Notes under the pieces: generated by a model | What the model was told of the DNA's origin: nothing | Seen by the model: only the letters and a program-made list of their open reading frames with translations | The model's database searches: none | In this document: one piece after another, positions 49,210-59,825 of the stretch | How positions within the stretch are numbered: position 1 is the first letter of the stretch | How the letters are laid out: each line of letters opens with the position of its first letter | Translations under genes and position numbers: made by a program | Source: Pseudomonas sp. SORT22 | GTDB lineage: Bacteria > Pseudomonadota > Gammaproteobacteria > Pseudomonadales > Pseudomonadaceae | Direction of reading: 5' to 3' | Assembly: GCF_018417635.1 (NCBI RefSeq) | Contig: NZ_CP071007.1 | Location: forward strand, 3,968,501 to 4,032,500 | Length of the DNA stretch: 64,000 nucleotides

Positions 49210-51465
49210 TCAGGCCTTGATGCAATCGACGGTATAGACCCGTCCCTGCGCTGTGGTTTCATGCTGCAACCCATGGACATCGGCGACAAAACCGGGAAAG
49301 CCGCTGTCGAAGGCAGCAGCAAAGGCCAGGTAGTCGATGATCGAACGGGTCGCCTCGGTAAAGCGCTCCCCCGGCATGATCAACGCAATGCCCGGCGGAT
49401 AGGGCACCAGCATCACCGCAGCGATGCGCCCGAGCAACTGCTCGATCGGCACCGCCTCGACCTCCCCGCGCACCATCTGGTCATAGGCATCGGCAGGTTT
49501 CATCACTACCTCCGGCAAACGCGTGAACAGGCGCTTGAGTTGCTTGGCCGTGGCATTGCTGCGGTAGCAGGCGTGCAACTGGTCACACAGGTCGCGCAGG
49601 CCCAGGCCCTGGTAACGCACTGGATCAAGCTGGGCGACGCAGGGCAGGCATTCGAGCAGGCGGGTGTTGGCATCGTAGTTGCGCTTGAACTCAAGCAACT
49701 CGGTCAGCAGCGTGCTCCATTTGCCCTTGGTGATGCCCATCGAGAACAACACCAGGAAGGTGTAGAGCCCGGTCTTTTCCACCACCAGGCCGCGCTCCCA
49801 GAGAAACTTGCTGACCACCGCGGCCGGGATGCCATGCTCGCTCAAGGCGCCGCCGGCACTGAGCCCGGGCATCACCAGGGTGACCTTGATCGGGTCGAGC
49901 AGCACGTAATCGTCACTGACATCAGCGAAACCGTGCCAGTCGGCCTGGGGCTGCAACAGCCAGTCTTCGGTGGCGAGCCGCCGTGCACCGTCCGCCAGCG
50001 GCGGCTGCCAGATGCTGAACCACCAGTCATCAGCGGCCATGTGCTCACGCAGGTTGGCCATGGCCCGGCGAAAGCTCAGCGCCTCATCGAACATTTCCTG
50101 CAGCAAGGAGCGCCCGGCCGGGCCTTCCATCATCGCCGAAGAGACATCCAGCGAGGCGAGGATGCTGTACTGCGGCGAGGTGGAAATATGCATCATGAAG
50201 GCTTCGTTGAAGCGGTCGCGGTCCAGCTGGCGGGCGCCGCCGTCCTGCACATGGATCATCGACGCCTGGCTGAAGGCAGCCAGCAGCTTGTGGGTCGAGT
50301 GAGTGCTGAACACCAGCGGGCTGTCGGCACTGCGCGAAGTGCCCATGGCGTAACGCCCGCGGAAGAACTCGTGAAACGCCGCGTAGGCATACCAGGCCTC
50401 ATCAAAATGCAACACCTCGACACTGCTGCCCAGTTCCTGCTTGATCAGCTCGGCGTTGTAGCACAAGCCGTCATAGGTGGAGTTGGTCACCACCGCTAGC
50501 TTGACCCTGGGCGGAAGGCCACGGGCCAGGGGGTTGGCGTGGATCTTGGCGGCAATCGAGGCCTGGCTGAATTCGCTCAGCGGGATCGGCCCGATGATCC
50601 CCAGCTCGTTGCGCTCCGGGCACAGGTACAAAGGGATGGCCCCGGTCATGATGATCGCGTGGACCACCGACTTGTGGCAGTTGCGGTCGACCAGCACCAG
50701 GTCATCTCGACCGACCATCGAGTGCCAGACAATCTTGTTGGCGGTGGAAGTGCCATTGATCACAAAAAAGGTATGGTCGGCACCGAAATTCTTTGCCGCC
50801 CGCGCCTCGGCGGCCGCCAGCGGCCCGGTGTGATCGAGCAGCGAGCCCAGCTCAGGGACCGACACCGACAGGTCCGAACGCAGGGTGTTCTCGCCGAAGA
50901 ACTGGTGAAAGGCCTGGCCGACCGGGCTTTTGCGATAGGCCACGCCACCGCCATGGCCGGGGGTGTGCCATGAGTAGTTCGATTGCGCGGTGTGCTGTAC
51001 CAGCGCCTTGAAAAAGGGCGGCAGCAAGCCATCCAGATAACTGTGCGCGGCCCGCGCCACCTGGCGGGCGAGAAACGGCACGGTGTCTTCGAACAGGTAG
51101 AGAATGCCGCGCAGCTGGTTCAGCTCGCTCATGACATCGGCAGGGGCATTCTCCAGGGTCACCTGCTCGCCCAGAGCGAAGATCGGCAGGTGCGGTGCAC
51201 GCACCCGGGCCAGGCGAATCAGTTCGACCATGTTCTGTAAAAGGTGAGTGTTTTCCCCAGCGCCTTCGGCAGCAATCAGCATGCACGCCAGGCCGTGATG
51301 GGTGGCGGCGACCAGGCGGCCTTCGGCGTAATCGACGGCCGGCAGGATGGTGAAGCCGTCCTGGGCCAGCTCCTGGGCAATTGCGCGAACACGCTCGCCA
51401 GCGACCGTATCGGCCTTGATGTCGCGATGCACGATGAGGACGGGGAACTTGAGGTCCTTGTACAT
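49210..51465 (-). CDS. ldcA: Lysine decarboxylase (Orn/Lys/Arg decarboxylase family), LdcA-like
   Basis: A 751-residue PLP enzyme with an N-terminal receiver-like wing domain (about 1-125), a large aspartate-aminotransferase-fold domain with HTPGHGGGVAYRKSP and the PLP lysine in STHSTHKLLAAFSQA, and a C-terminal domain. It decarboxylates lysine to cadaverine. P. aeruginosa LdcA is also 751 residues and lies next to dnaQ and rnhA, as here; that enzyme prefers lysine despite annotations as arginine or ornithine decarboxylase. Confidence 0.92.
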   Translation of the reverse strand: MYKDLKFPVLIVHRDIKADTVAGERVRAIAQELAQDGFTILPAVDYAEGRLVAATHHGLACMLIAAEGAGENTHLLQNMVELIRLARVRAPHLPIFALGEQVTLENAPADVMSELNQLRGILYLFEDTVPFLARQVARAAHSYLDGLLPPFFKALVQHTAQSNYSWHTPGHGGGVAYRKSPVGQAFHQFFGENTLRSDLSVSVPELGSLLDHTGPLAAAEARAAKNFGADHTFFVINGTSTANKIVWHSMVGRDDLVLVDRNCHKSVVHAIIMTGAIPLYLCPERNELGIIGPIPLSEFSQASIAAKIHANPLARGLPPRVKLAVVTNSTYDGLCYNAELIKQELGSSVEVLHFDEAWYAYAAFHEFFRGRYAMGTSRSADSPLVFSTHSTHKLLAAFSQASMIHVQDGGARQLDRDRFNEAFMMHISTSPQYSILASLDVSSAMMEGPAGRSLLQEMFDEALSFRRAMANLREHMAADDWWFSIWQPPLADGARRLATEDWLLQPQADWHGFADVSDDYVLLDPIKVTLVMPGLSAGGALSEHGIPAAVVSKFLWERGLVVEKTGLYTFLVLFSMGITKGKWSTLLTELLEFKRNYDANTRLLECLPCVAQLDPVRYQGLGLRDLCDQLHACYRSNATAKQLKRLFTRLPEVVMKPADAYDQMVRGEVEAVPIEQLLGRIAAVMLVPYPPGIALIMPGERFTEATRSIIDYLAFAAAFDSGFPGFVADVHGLQHETTAQGRVYTVDCIKA

Positions 51466-51543
51466 GGGCGGGCGCTTCCTCCGGGTGACAGCTCTGTCAC
51501 CTCAGGGTAGAAGGTCGCCAGCGCCCCTGCGCGGCAAATTGCC

Positions 51544-52296
51544 TCAGTTTGCTTCGGACAACTGCTGCCACAGCGCCGGGCCACCGGCGGACTTGGCGAT
51601 GGCTTCCAGACGCGCCATGTGCAGCTCGAGCTCCTGCTCGCTGGCGCGAATGATCCGCCCCGGCTGGCGACTGGCAGGCAGGCGGCGAATTTCGCTGCCG
51701 CGGTTGTCGTCGCCCTCCTCTTCGCCATCGGCACCGTGGCCGGCCAGCGACAGGCTGGTCTGGCCACCGGTCATGCTCAGGTAGACGTCGGCCAGCAGCT
51801 CGGAGTCGAGCAGTGCGCCGTGCAGCTCACGGCCGGAGTTGTCGACACCATAGCGTTTGCACAACGCATCGAGGCTGTTGCGCTGCCCCGGATGACGCGA
51901 GCGGGCCATCATCAGGGTGTCGAGGATAGTGCAATGCTGGGAGATGTCGGCGCGATCGTGCTGACCGAGCAAAGCGAATTCGTTGTTGATGAAGCCAACG
52001 TCGAACGCCGCGTTGTGGATGATCAGCTGGGCGCCCTGAATGAACTCGAAGAATTCATCGGCGACTTCAGCAAAGCGCGGCTTGTCGAGCAGGAAGGAGT
52101 CGGTGATGCCGTGGACGCCGATGGCGCCCTCGTCACTCTCGCGGTCCGGCTGCAGGTAGACGTGGAAATGGCGCCCGGTCAGGCGCCGGCCCATCAGCTC
52201 GACACAACCGATCTCGATGACCCGGTGGCCGTCAGTCACCGGCATACCGGTGGTTTCGGTGTCGAGGACGACCGACCTGTTGTTCTGAATCTCCAC
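51544..52296 (-). CDS. dnaQ: DNA polymerase III subunit epsilon
   Basis: A 250-residue proofreading 3'-5' exonuclease. The DEDDh acidic residues are in VLDTETTG (ExoI), HNAAFDVGF (ExoII) and HGALLDSELLADV (ExoIII). The start is GTG at 52296, with AGGAG nine bases upstream, which puts the exonuclease strand at about residue 9 as in other gammaproteobacteria; a 15-residue extension is less likely. The C-terminal 50 residues, after a Gly/Glu/Asp-rich linker, bind the polymerase subunit. The neighbour rnhA is 82 bases upstream. Confidence 0.97.
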   Translation of the reverse strand: MEIQNNRSVVLDTETTGMPVTDGHRVIEIGCVELMGRRLTGRHFHVYLQPDRESDEGAIGVHGITDSFLLDKPRFAEVADEFFEFIQGAQLIIHNAAFDVGFINNEFALLGQHDRADISQHCTILDTLMMARSRHPGQRNSLDALCKRYGVDNSGRELHGALLDSELLADVYLSMTGGQTSLSLAGHGADGEEEGDDNRGSEIRRLPASRQPGRIIRASEQELELHMARLEAIAKSAGGPALWQQLSEAN

Positions 52297-52378
52297 GCCG
52301 ATGGTCTCCTGCCGCGTACAGTCTGGTGAAAAGCCGGCCATTCTACCTCAGCTCAAGGGCGAGTGGCGGCCGGTGTAG

Positions 52379-52825
52379 TCAACGCAGACCACGGACCTCG
52401 TCAACACCGCGGTTAGCCAGTTGATCGGCACGCTCGTTGCCATGATGGCCAATATGCCCGCGGACCCATTTCCAGGTCACTTTGTGCCGGCCCACCTGTT
52501 CATCGAGCAACTGCCAGAGGTCGGCGTTCTTTACCGGTTCTTTGGCGGCGGTTTTCCAGCCGCGTTTTTTCCAGTTGACCATCCACTCGGTGATGCCTTT
52601 CATCACGTACTGGGAGTCGGTGACCAGCAGCACTTCGCACTCGCGCTTGAGCGCTTCCAGGCCCTTGATCGCCGCCATCAGTTCCATACGGTTGTTGGTG
52701 GTCTCGCGTTCGCCGCCCCACAGCTCCTTTTCAACGCCCTTGCACACCATCAGCACACCCCAGCCGCCCGGGCCGGGGTTGCCCTTGCAGGCACCATCGG
52801 TGAAGATTTCGACGCTATCGCTCAT
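52379..52825 (-). CDS. rnhA: Ribonuclease HI
   Basis: A 148-residue RNase HI that cuts RNA in RNA-DNA hybrids. Asp10 ([13 protein letters not shown]), Glu48 ([10 protein letters not shown]) and Asp70 ([12 protein letters not shown]) are the metal ligands, and the basic protrusion NWKKRGWKT is present. The classical rnhA-dnaQ neighbourhood is kept, with both genes on the same strand here. A methyltransferase gene is 51 bases upstream. Confidence 0.97.
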   Translation of the reverse strand: MSDSVEIFTDGACKGNPGPGGWGVLMVCKGVEKELWGGERETTNNRMELMAAIKGLEALKRECEVLLVTDSQYVMKGITEWMVNWKKRGWKTAAKEPVKNADLWQLLDEQVGRHKVTWKWVRGHIGHHGNERADQLANRGVDEVRGLR

Positions 52826-52876
52826 TTACAGCCTTTTTCATCAATGATTTGGCCCCGCGCCCAGGGGGCCCGGAAC

Positions 52877-53635
52877 TCAGGGTTCGGAATGGCGCCGGTT
52901 GACCTTGGCCATCGGCAGCGGCAGCAGTTTGCCCATCGGCTCGCGGCGCTCCAGGCGCAGGGGCCGCAGGCCGACCACCATCTTGCGCGCCACCAGCAGG
53001 TAGACACCGCCACCAGCACTCTGCCAGCCACCGGCGATCCGCTCCCAGCCGGCCAGGCGCTGTTGCCAGGCGGGGGATGCGAGCGGCGGACGATAGCACC
53101 CGAAGCGGCGTTTCTCCAGCGCGAAACCCAGCAGGTTGAGCCAGTCGCCAACCCGCGACGGGGAAATGCAGCGCGCCTTGCGCAAGGCATCATGGGCGAA
53201 CACCCGGCGTACGCCCCAACTGCTCCAGGGGTTGATGCCGACGATCAGCAAATGACCACCCGGGCGCACACTGCTGGCGGCCTCGCGCAGCAGGCCATGG
53301 GGCGACAGGCTGAAGTCCAGGCCATGTTGCAGCACCACGACGTCGGCGGCATGTTCGCTCAGTGGCCAGGCCTGTTCTTCACAGACGATCTCGACCCCGG
53401 GCAGCGGCGCGCCGAGGCGCACGTTACGCTGCACCTGCGGGGCCTTGGGCGGTGCTTCGGCGCAGGGGCCGTAATGCACCAGGTAACCGCCGAAGTAACG
53501 CCCCAGTTCCTCTTCGAGCAGGCGTTGCTCTTCTTTGAGCATCATTTGCCCCAACGGGCCGGCGAACCAGTCGCGGGCCAGGCTGATCAGCTCCAGCCAC
53601 TGCGGATCGGCCTGGGCGAAGGCTTGATCGGTCAT
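52877..53635 (-). CDS. SAM-dependent methyltransferase
   Basis: A 252-residue class I methyltransferase-like protein. The region with VVVLQHGLDFSLSPHGLLREA and SVRPGGHLLIVGINPWSSWG is the post-I/post-II part of a methyltransferase fold, but the usual motif I glycine loop is weak. The gene lies between rnhA and gloB in Pseudomonas genomes and its function is not established. ATG at 53635 is used; the 37-residue extension overlaps the divergent gloB promoter region. Confidence 0.8.
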   Translation of the reverse strand: MTDQAFAQADPQWLELISLARDWFAGPLGQMMLKEEQRLLEEELGRYFGGYLVHYGPCAEAPPKAPQVQRNVRLGAPLPGVEIVCEEQAWPLSEHAADVVVLQHGLDFSLSPHGLLREAASSVRPGGHLLIVGINPWSSWGVRRVFAHDALRKARCISPSRVGDWLNLLGFALEKRRFGCYRPPLASPAWQQRLAGWERIAGGWQSAGGGVYLLVARKMVVGLRPLRLERREPMGKLLPLPMAKVNRRHSEP

Positions 53636-53714
53636 TGCAGTCTCCCTTGAAGGTTCTCGACAGCGCGCATAGCTACTAAGATGCACCCATGTCCACCGTT
53701 TGGCGAATCGCACC

Positions 53715-54494
53715 ATGATACAGATCGATGCCCTGCCCGCTTTCAACGATAACTACATCTGGTTGTTGCAAGATGCTGCCAACCAGCGTTGCGCGGTGGT
53801 CGATCCAGGCGATGCCGCGCCGGTCCTGGCCTGGCTTGAGCGCCATCCCGGCTGGCAACTGAGCGACATCCTCATTACCCATCACCACCACGATCATGTC
53901 GGTGGCGTCGAGCAGCTCAAGTCGCACACCGGCGCGACCGTCTACGGCCCGGCCCACGAGCGCATCCCTGGCCGTGACCAGGCCCTGGAGGACAACGTCA
54001 GCGTGCGCGTTCTGGGCCTGGATTTCCAGGTTATCGCGGTGCCTGGACACACCCTGGGACACATTGCCTATTATTGCCCGCAAACAACCACCCCGGTGCT
54101 GTTCTGCGGCGACACCCTGTTCGCCGCCGGTTGCGGGCGCCTGTTCGAGGGCACGCCGGAGCAGATGCACCACTCCCTGCAGCGCCTGGCCGCGCTGCCC
54201 GCCGCCACCCTGGTGTATTGCACCCACGAATACACCCTGAGCAACCTGCGCTTCGCCCAGGCGGTGGAGCCTGAAAACCCGCACATTGCCCAACGCTTCG
54301 CCGACGTTAACCAGCTTAGGGCACAAGATCGCATCACGTTGCCATCAACCCTGGCCCTGGAAAAGCTCACCAACCCCTTTCTGCGGACCACCGAAACATC
54401 CGTTAAAGAAAAACTAGACGAACGGATTGACCACTTAAACCCTACGCCAAGTGCTGTTTTTGCTGGGTTGCGTGCTTGGAAAGATACGTTCTAA
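53715..54494 (+). CDS. gloB: Hydroxyacylglutathione hydrolase (glyoxalase II)
   Basis: A 259-residue metallo-beta-lactamase-fold enzyme that hydrolyses S-lactoylglutathione to lactate and glutathione, finishing methylglyoxal detoxification. The di-metal motif T55-HHHHDH-61 and later [20 protein letters not shown] and [13 protein letters not shown] are all present. The ATG at 53715 places the PAFNDNY strand at the family position. Divergent from the methyltransferase; mltD follows 99 bases later. Confidence 0.97.
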   Translation: MIQIDALPAFNDNYIWLLQDAANQRCAVVDPGDAAPVLAWLERHPGWQLSDILITHHHHDHVGGVEQLKSHTGATVYGPAHERIPGRDQALEDNVSVRVLGLDFQVIAVPGHTLGHIAYYCPQTTTPVLFCGDTLFAAGCGRLFEGTPEQMHHSLQRLAALPAATLVYCTHEYTLSNLRFAQAVEPENPHIAQRFADVNQLRAQDRITLPSTLALEKLTNPFLRTTETSVKEKLDERIDHLNPTPSAVFAGLRAWKDTF

Positions 54495-54593
54495 ACAGCC
54501 GCTGCTGGTGACGGAAAGTTCTGAAAGGTTGACCGTTGGGGGGCCGCTTTCTAGAATCCCCCGACATTTTTGCCCGGAACTTCGTCCCAGCCA

Positions 54594-56018
54594 ATGTCGT
54601 CCACTAGCCGCAGAACCTTCAATTCCGTCGCCCTGACGCGCCTGGCCCAAGCCAGTGCGCTGGCCCTGGCCGCCACCCTCGTGGGCTGCCAGAGCACCCG
54701 TCAAGTCGACGAATCCGACAGCGTTCGCGCGCACAACTACCAGGCCCGGGCCAAGCAGAAGCCGTTGATCGTACCGGTCAAGCCGGTCGTCGAGCAGGCC
54801 CCCCAGGACGTCTGGGAGCGCATGCGCCAGGGCTTCGTGCTGCAGGACGGAGTTGCGGTCAACCCGCGCATCGAACAGCAACGCCTGTGGTTCGCCAGTA
54901 ATCCTTCGTTCCTCGAAACCGCCGGCGACCGTGGCAGCCTGTACATCCACTACATCGTCGAACGCCTCGAAGAGCGCAACATGCCGCTGGAGCTGGCGCT
55001 GCTGCCGGCAATCGAGAGCGCCTACAACCCCATGGCCTACTCCCGGGCCCATGCGGTGGGGCTGTGGCAGTTCATTCCGTCCACCGGGCGTTACTTCAAC
55101 CTGCGCCAGACCCGCTTCTACGATGGCCGTCGCGATATCACCGCCTCGACCAACGCCGCGCTGGACTACCTGACCCGCCTGCACGACATGTTCAACGGCG
55201 ACTGGCTGCTGGCCCTGGCCGCCTACAACGCCGGTGAAGGCACGGTCAGCCGCGCCATCGAGCGCAACGAGAAGCTCGGCCTGCCAACCGACTACTGGAA
55301 CCTGCCGCTGCCGCAGGAAACCCGCGACTACGTGCCCAAGCTGCTGGCCCTGTCGCAGGTGGTGATGACGCCGCAAGCCTATGGCGTCAACCTCAACCCG
55401 ATTGCCAACGAGCCCTACTTCGAAGCCGTGGCGATCAAGGACCGCCTCGACCTGTCACGGGTCGCAGCCCTGGCCGAGATCGACGAAGACGAACTGTTCC
55501 AGCTCAACCCGGCCTTCAAGAAGCGCATGACCGTCGACGGCCCGCAGCAACTGCTGGTGCCGACCGCCAAGGCGCAACTGCTGACCGCTTCGCTGTCGAA
55601 CATGAAGCCTGAAGAACTGCTGACCCTGCAGCCGAAAAAGGCCGTGTTCGAAGCTGCCATGGCCGAAGCCGCGCCGCGCACCACCACAACCCGTAACAGC
55701 CGTTACCGGGTCAAGCGTGGCGACAACCTGGCCAGCATCGCCAAGGCCAACAAGGTCAGCGTCAAGGACTTGCAGCGCTGGAACAAGCTTTCCGGCAAGA
55801 ACCTCAAGGCCGGCCAGACCCTGGTGATGCAGAACGCCCAGCCGGTTGGCGCCAAGAACCAGAAGAAATCCACCCAGTACAAGGTGCGCAAAGGCGACTC
55901 GCTGTACCTGGTGGCCAAGCGCTTCAACGTCGAGATGCAGCATCTCAAGCGCTGGAACCCACGCAGCGGCCACGCCCTCAAGCCAGGCCAGACCCTGACC
56001 GTCTACCTCAACCATTGA
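54594..56018 (+). CDS. mltD: Membrane-bound lytic murein transglycosylase D
   Basis: A 474-residue lipoprotein. The N-terminal signal ends in the lipobox LVGC with Cys32. The SLT domain (about 110-250) has the catalytic Glu in LLPAIESAYNPMA and the AYNAGEG motif. Two LysM repeats (about 369-412 and 427-472) bind peptidoglycan. It cleaves murein to anhydromuropeptides in the periplasm. ATG at 54594 gives the shortest good signal peptide. Confidence 0.95.
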   Translation: MSSTSRRTFNSVALTRLAQASALALAATLVGCQSTRQVDESDSVRAHNYQARAKQKPLIVPVKPVVEQAPQDVWERMRQGFVLQDGVAVNPRIEQQRLWFASNPSFLETAGDRGSLYIHYIVERLEERNMPLELALLPAIESAYNPMAYSRAHAVGLWQFIPSTGRYFNLRQTRFYDGRRDITASTNAALDYLTRLHDMFNGDWLLALAAYNAGEGTVSRAIERNEKLGLPTDYWNLPLPQETRDYVPKLLALSQVVMTPQAYGVNLNPIANEPYFEAVAIKDRLDLSRVAALAEIDEDELFQLNPAFKKRMTVDGPQQLLVPTAKAQLLTASLSNMKPEELLTLQPKKAVFEAAMAEAAPRTTTTRNSRYRVKRGDNLASIAKANKVSVKDLQRWNKLSGKNLKAGQTLVMQNAQPVGAKNQKKSTQYKVRKGDSLYLVAKRFNVEMQHLKRWNPRSGHALKPGQTLTVYLNH

Positions 56019-56025
56019 GGTCCGT

Positions 56026-56046
56026 GCTCCGGTCACTGACCGGAGC
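56026..56046 (+). terminator. Hairpin after mltD
   Basis: GCTCCGGTC-act-GACCGGAGC, nine perfect pairs with a three-base loop, seven bases past the mltD stop. A T-run appears only about 25 bases later. Confidence 0.6.
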
Positions 56047-56141
56047 CACCTGCCCCGCCCCACGCGGCACTCTTTTTCCAGTCGATACAAGCTGTTACTG
56101 TAGCTGGAATAAAGCCCAAGCCGCCTGGATCGGATCTCGAC

Positions 56142-57974
56142 TTGATACGTCCCCTCCTGTTGCTGTCACTCAGCCTGGCCTTGAGCTTTCCCGCGGGCGC
56201 AACAATCAGCGAAAGCCACGGTTACGCCCAGTTCGGCACGCTCAAGTATCCAGCCAAATTCACCCACTTCGACTGGGTCAATCCGCAAGCGCCCAAGGGC
56301 GGCACCTTGCGCGCCATGGCATTTGGCACCTTCGACACCCTCAACCCCTACACCTTCAAGGGCTCAAGCCCGGTCACCACGCCGAACTTCTTGCAGTACG
56401 GGGTGAGCGAGCTGAACGAAACCCTGATGGTCGGCACCGGCCAGTACGACCCCTCCGGTGATGAGCCCACTTCAAGCTATGGCCTGATCGCAGGCTCGGT
56501 CGAGTACAGCGAAGACCGCAGCTGGGTGGTGTTCAACCTGCGCCCCGAAGCGCGCTTTCACGATGGCAAGCCGATTACCGCCAGCGACGTGGCGTTCTCC
56601 TATCGCACCCTGCTCAAGGAAGGCCATCCGATCTACCGGACCAACCTGCAGGAAGTCAAACGCGTCGATATCCTCAACCCGCGACGCATCCGCTTTGTCT
56701 TCAAGCGCGCCGGCAACCCGCTGCTGATCCTGCGCCTGGGCGAGATGCCGGTGCTGCCGGCACACTACTGGAAAGGCCGCGACTTCAAGGCCACCACCTT
56801 CGAGCCGCCTTTGGGCAGTGGCCCCTACCGCATCACCCAGGTTCAGCCCGGGCGACGCCTGGTGTTCGAGCGGGTGAAGAACTACTGGGGCAAGGACCTG
56901 GCGGTGAACCGCGGCAAGTACAACGTCGACCGCGTCGAGTACGAGTTCTATCGCGACAGCGCAGTGGCCTTCGAAGCCTTCAAGGCCGGTGAGTTCGACA
57001 TCTACATCGAGCACCAGGCGAAGAACTGGGCCAACGGCTACAACTTCCCGGCGGTGCGCCGCGGCGATGTGATCAAGGCACAGATCCCGCACAAGATCCC
57101 AACCCAGACCCAGGGCCTGTTCATGAACAGTCGCCGGGCGACCTTCAGCGATGCGCGGGTTCGCCAGGCACTGGGGCTGATGCTCGACTTCGAGTGGACC
57201 AACCGCGCCCTGTTCAGCAGCGCCTACCAGCGCGCCACCAGTTACTACCCCAACAGCGAATTCGCCGCCAGCGGCCTGCCGGTGGGCAAGGAATGGCTGC
57301 TGCTGGCGCCCTACCGCAAACAACTGCCGGCGGCGCTGTTCACCGAGCCCTATTCGGTGAGCCACACCGACGGCCGAGGGATCAACCGCCAGACCTTGCG
57401 CCAGGCCCTCGAGCTGCTTGGCCAGGCCGGCTGGAAGCTCAATGGCCAACGCCTGCTCAACAGCGCCGGGCAACCCTTGAAGCTGGAACTGTTGCTGGTC
57501 AATCCGAACCTTGAACGGATCCTGCAACCTTATGTCGAAAATCTCGCCAGCATTGGCATCGAAGCACGCTTGCGCACGGTAGACCGGGCCCAGTACAAAC
57601 AACGCCTGGACCAGTTCGACTTCGACATGATTCTGATGACCCTGAACCAGACCCTGAGCCCGGGCCTTGAACAATGGCTGTACTTTCACTCAAGCCAGGC
57701 CTCGACCAAGGGCAGCAAGAACTATGCTGGCGTGAAAGACCCGGTGGTCGATCACCTGCTCGACACCCTGCTGGCCGCCCAGAGCCGTGAAGACCAAGTG
57801 GCCGCCGCCCGCGCCCTGGACCGGGTGCTGCTGTGGCAGTACTACATGATTCCCAACTGGTATCTCGACAACCACCGCCTGGCCTACCGCAATCGCTTTG
57901 CCTTTGTGGCCACGCCGCCCTATACCCTGGGGCTCAACAGCTGGTGGATCAAGCCTTCGGAGAAAGCCCAATGA
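56142..57974 (+). CDS. Periplasmic solute-binding protein of a Yej-type peptide ABC transporter, copy 1
   Basis: A 610-residue SBP_bac_5 family protein. A signal peptide covers about residues 1-20 (LLLLSLSLALSFPAGA). The family region HFDWVNPQAPKGGTLR and LGSGPYRITQVQPGRR are clear. The start is TTG at 56142. It binds peptides for the permease pair encoded downstream; YejA homologues take up dipeptides and microcin C. It overlaps the second copy by ATGA. Copy 1 and copy 2 are clear paralogues with many identical segments ([12 protein letters not shown] / [12 protein letters not shown]). Confidence 0.9.
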   Translation: MIRPLLLLSLSLALSFPAGATISESHGYAQFGTLKYPAKFTHFDWVNPQAPKGGTLRAMAFGTFDTLNPYTFKGSSPVTTPNFLQYGVSELNETLMVGTGQYDPSGDEPTSSYGLIAGSVEYSEDRSWVVFNLRPEARFHDGKPITASDVAFSYRTLLKEGHPIYRTNLQEVKRVDILNPRRIRFVFKRAGNPLLILRLGEMPVLPAHYWKGRDFKATTFEPPLGSGPYRITQVQPGRRLVFERVKNYWGKDLAVNRGKYNVDRVEYEFYRDSAVAFEAFKAGEFDIYIEHQAKNWANGYNFPAVRRGDVIKAQIPHKIPTQTQGLFMNSRRATFSDARVRQALGLMLDFEWTNRALFSSAYQRATSYYPNSEFAASGLPVGKEWLLLAPYRKQLPAALFTEPYSVSHTDGRGINRQTLRQALELLGQAGWKLNGQRLLNSAGQPLKLELLLVNPNLERILQPYVENLASIGIEARLRTVDRAQYKQRLDQFDFDMILMTLNQTLSPGLEQWLYFHSSQASTKGSKNYAGVKDPVVDHLLDTLLAAQSREDQVAAARALDRVLLWQYYMIPNWYLDNHRLAYRNRFAFVATPPYTLGLNSWWIKPSEKAQ

Positions 57975-59824
57975 TGCCAATGTCCCGCCTGCGCCTGAAG
58001 GCCTGCGCACTGCTGCTGGCCTGCCTCGGTGGCCAGGCACTGGCTGCACCGCAACACGCCCTGACCCTTTACGATGAAGCGCCGAAATACCCGGCAGGCT
58101 TCAAGCACTTCGACTACGTCAACCCCGACGCGCCCAAGGGCGGCACCTTCCGCCAGGCCGGCTTCGGCGGCTTCGACAGCCTCAACCCGTTCATCAACAA
58201 GGGTGTTTCCGCCGATGACATCGGCCTGATCTACGACACTCTGATGACCCAAAGCCTGGATGAGCCCTTCACCGAGTACGGCCTGGTCGCCGGCAAGATC
58301 GAGAAAGCTCCGGACAACAGCTGGGTACGCTTCTACCTGCGCCCCGAAGCACGTTTTCATGACGGCCAGCCGATGCAGGCTGAAGACGTGGTGTTCACCT
58401 TCAACACCCTGATCAAGCACGGCGCACCGCTGTACCGCGGTTACTACGCCGACGTCGCCGAAGTGATCGCCGAAGATCCGCAGCGGGTATTGTTCAAGTT
58501 CAAGCACAGCAACAACCGCGAGCTGCCGCTGATCCTCGGCCAGTTGCCGGTGTTGCCCAAGCACTTCTGGGAAAACCGTGAGTTCACCAAGGGCAACCTC
58601 GAAGTTCCCCTGGGCAGCGGCCCGTACAAGGTCGCCGAGGTCAAGCCGGGGCGTTCGATTCGCTACGAGCGGGTCAAGGACTACTGGGGCAAGGACCTGG
58701 CGGTCAATCGCGGCTTTTACAACTTCGACGAGATGACCACCGACTATTACCGCGACAGCGCCGTCACCCTCGAAGCGCTCAAGGCCGGCCAGTTCGACTA
58801 CCGCCTGGAAACCGCCGCCAAGAGCTGGGCCACCGCCTACGACGTGCCAGCCGTACGGCAGAAACGCCTGATCCTCGAAGAGCTGCCCAACGGTAACCCG
58901 ACCGGCATGCAGGGCTTCGTCTACAACATCCGCCGCCCGCTGTTCCAGGATGTGCGGGTACGTGAAGCGCTGAGCCTGCTGCTGGACTTCGAATGGACCA
59001 ACAAGCAGCTGTTCAACGGTGCCTACACCCGCACCCGCAGCTACTTCGAGAACTCCGACATGGCCGCCACCGGCCTGCCCGACGCCGCCGAACTGAAAAT
59101 TCTCGAACCGCTGCGCGGCAAGATCCCCGACCAGGTGTTCACCCAGCCCTTCGCCAACCCGGTCACCGATGGCAGCGGCATGATCCGCGAACAGCAGCGC
59201 AAAGCCTACAAGCTGCTGCAGGACGCCGGCTGGCGCATCGTCGACGACAAGATGGTCGACGCTCAGGGCAAGCCAGTGTCGATCGAGTTTCTCCTGGCCC
59301 AGACCGAGTTCGAACGCATCCTGCTGCCGTTCAAGCGCAACCTCGCCGACCTGGGCATCGACCTGGTGATTCGCCGGGTCGATGTTTCGCAGTACATCAA
59401 CCGCCTGCGCTCGCGGGACTTCGACATGATCGTCGGCGGCTACCCGCAGTCCAACTCGCCGGGCAACGAGCAACGCGAGTTCTGGCAGAGTGCTGCTGCC
59501 GACAACCCCGGCAGCCGCAACTTCATCGGCCTTAAAGACCCGGCCATCGACACCCTGGTCGAGCAGTTGATCAATGCCGACTCGCGGCAAAGCCTGATCG
59601 AGCATTCGCGCGCCCTCGACCGGGTGCTGCAATGGGGCTTCTACGTGATCCCCAACTGGCACATCAAGACCTGGCGCGTGGCCTACTGGAACCACATCGG
59701 CCACCCCAAGGTGTCGCCCAAATACGACATCGGCATCAACACCTGGTGGATCAAGCCGGATGTCGAGCCGGTGGTACCGCTGAACCCGGCGCCCGAGGCG
59801 CAAGCGGCCGAAGGGGCGAAATAG
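57971..59824 (+). CDS. Periplasmic solute-binding protein of a Yej-type peptide ABC transporter, copy 2
   Basis: A 617-residue SBP_bac_5 family protein with a signal peptide ending near residue 26 (GGQALAAPQ). [16 protein letters not shown] and [16 protein letters not shown] match copy 1. The ATG at 57971 forms an ATGA overlap with the previous stop. A duplicated SBP lets one permease serve two peptide spectra. The C-terminal tail after residue 600 is Pro/Ala-rich. Confidence 0.9.
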   Translation: MMPMSRLRLKACALLLACLGGQALAAPQHALTLYDEAPKYPAGFKHFDYVNPDAPKGGTFRQAGFGGFDSLNPFINKGVSADDIGLIYDTLMTQSLDEPFTEYGLVAGKIEKAPDNSWVRFYLRPEARFHDGQPMQAEDVVFTFNTLIKHGAPLYRGYYADVAEVIAEDPQRVLFKFKHSNNRELPLILGQLPVLPKHFWENREFTKGNLEVPLGSGPYKVAEVKPGRSIRYERVKDYWGKDLAVNRGFYNFDEMTTDYYRDSAVTLEALKAGQFDYRLETAAKSWATAYDVPAVRQKRLILEELPNGNPTGMQGFVYNIRRPLFQDVRVREALSLLLDFEWTNKQLFNGAYTRTRSYFENSDMAATGLPDAAELKILEPLRGKIPDQVFTQPFANPVTDGSGMIREQQRKAYKLLQDAGWRIVDDKMVDAQGKPVSIEFLLAQTEFERILLPFKRNLADLGIDLVIRRVDVSQYINRLRSRDFDMIVGGYPQSNSPGNEQREFWQSAAADNPGSRNFIGLKDPAIDTLVEQLINADSRQSLIEHSRALDRVLQWGFYVIPNWHIKTWRVAYWNHIGHPKVSPKYDIGINTWWIKPDVEPVVPLNPAPEAQAAEGAK

Positions 59825-59825
59825 C

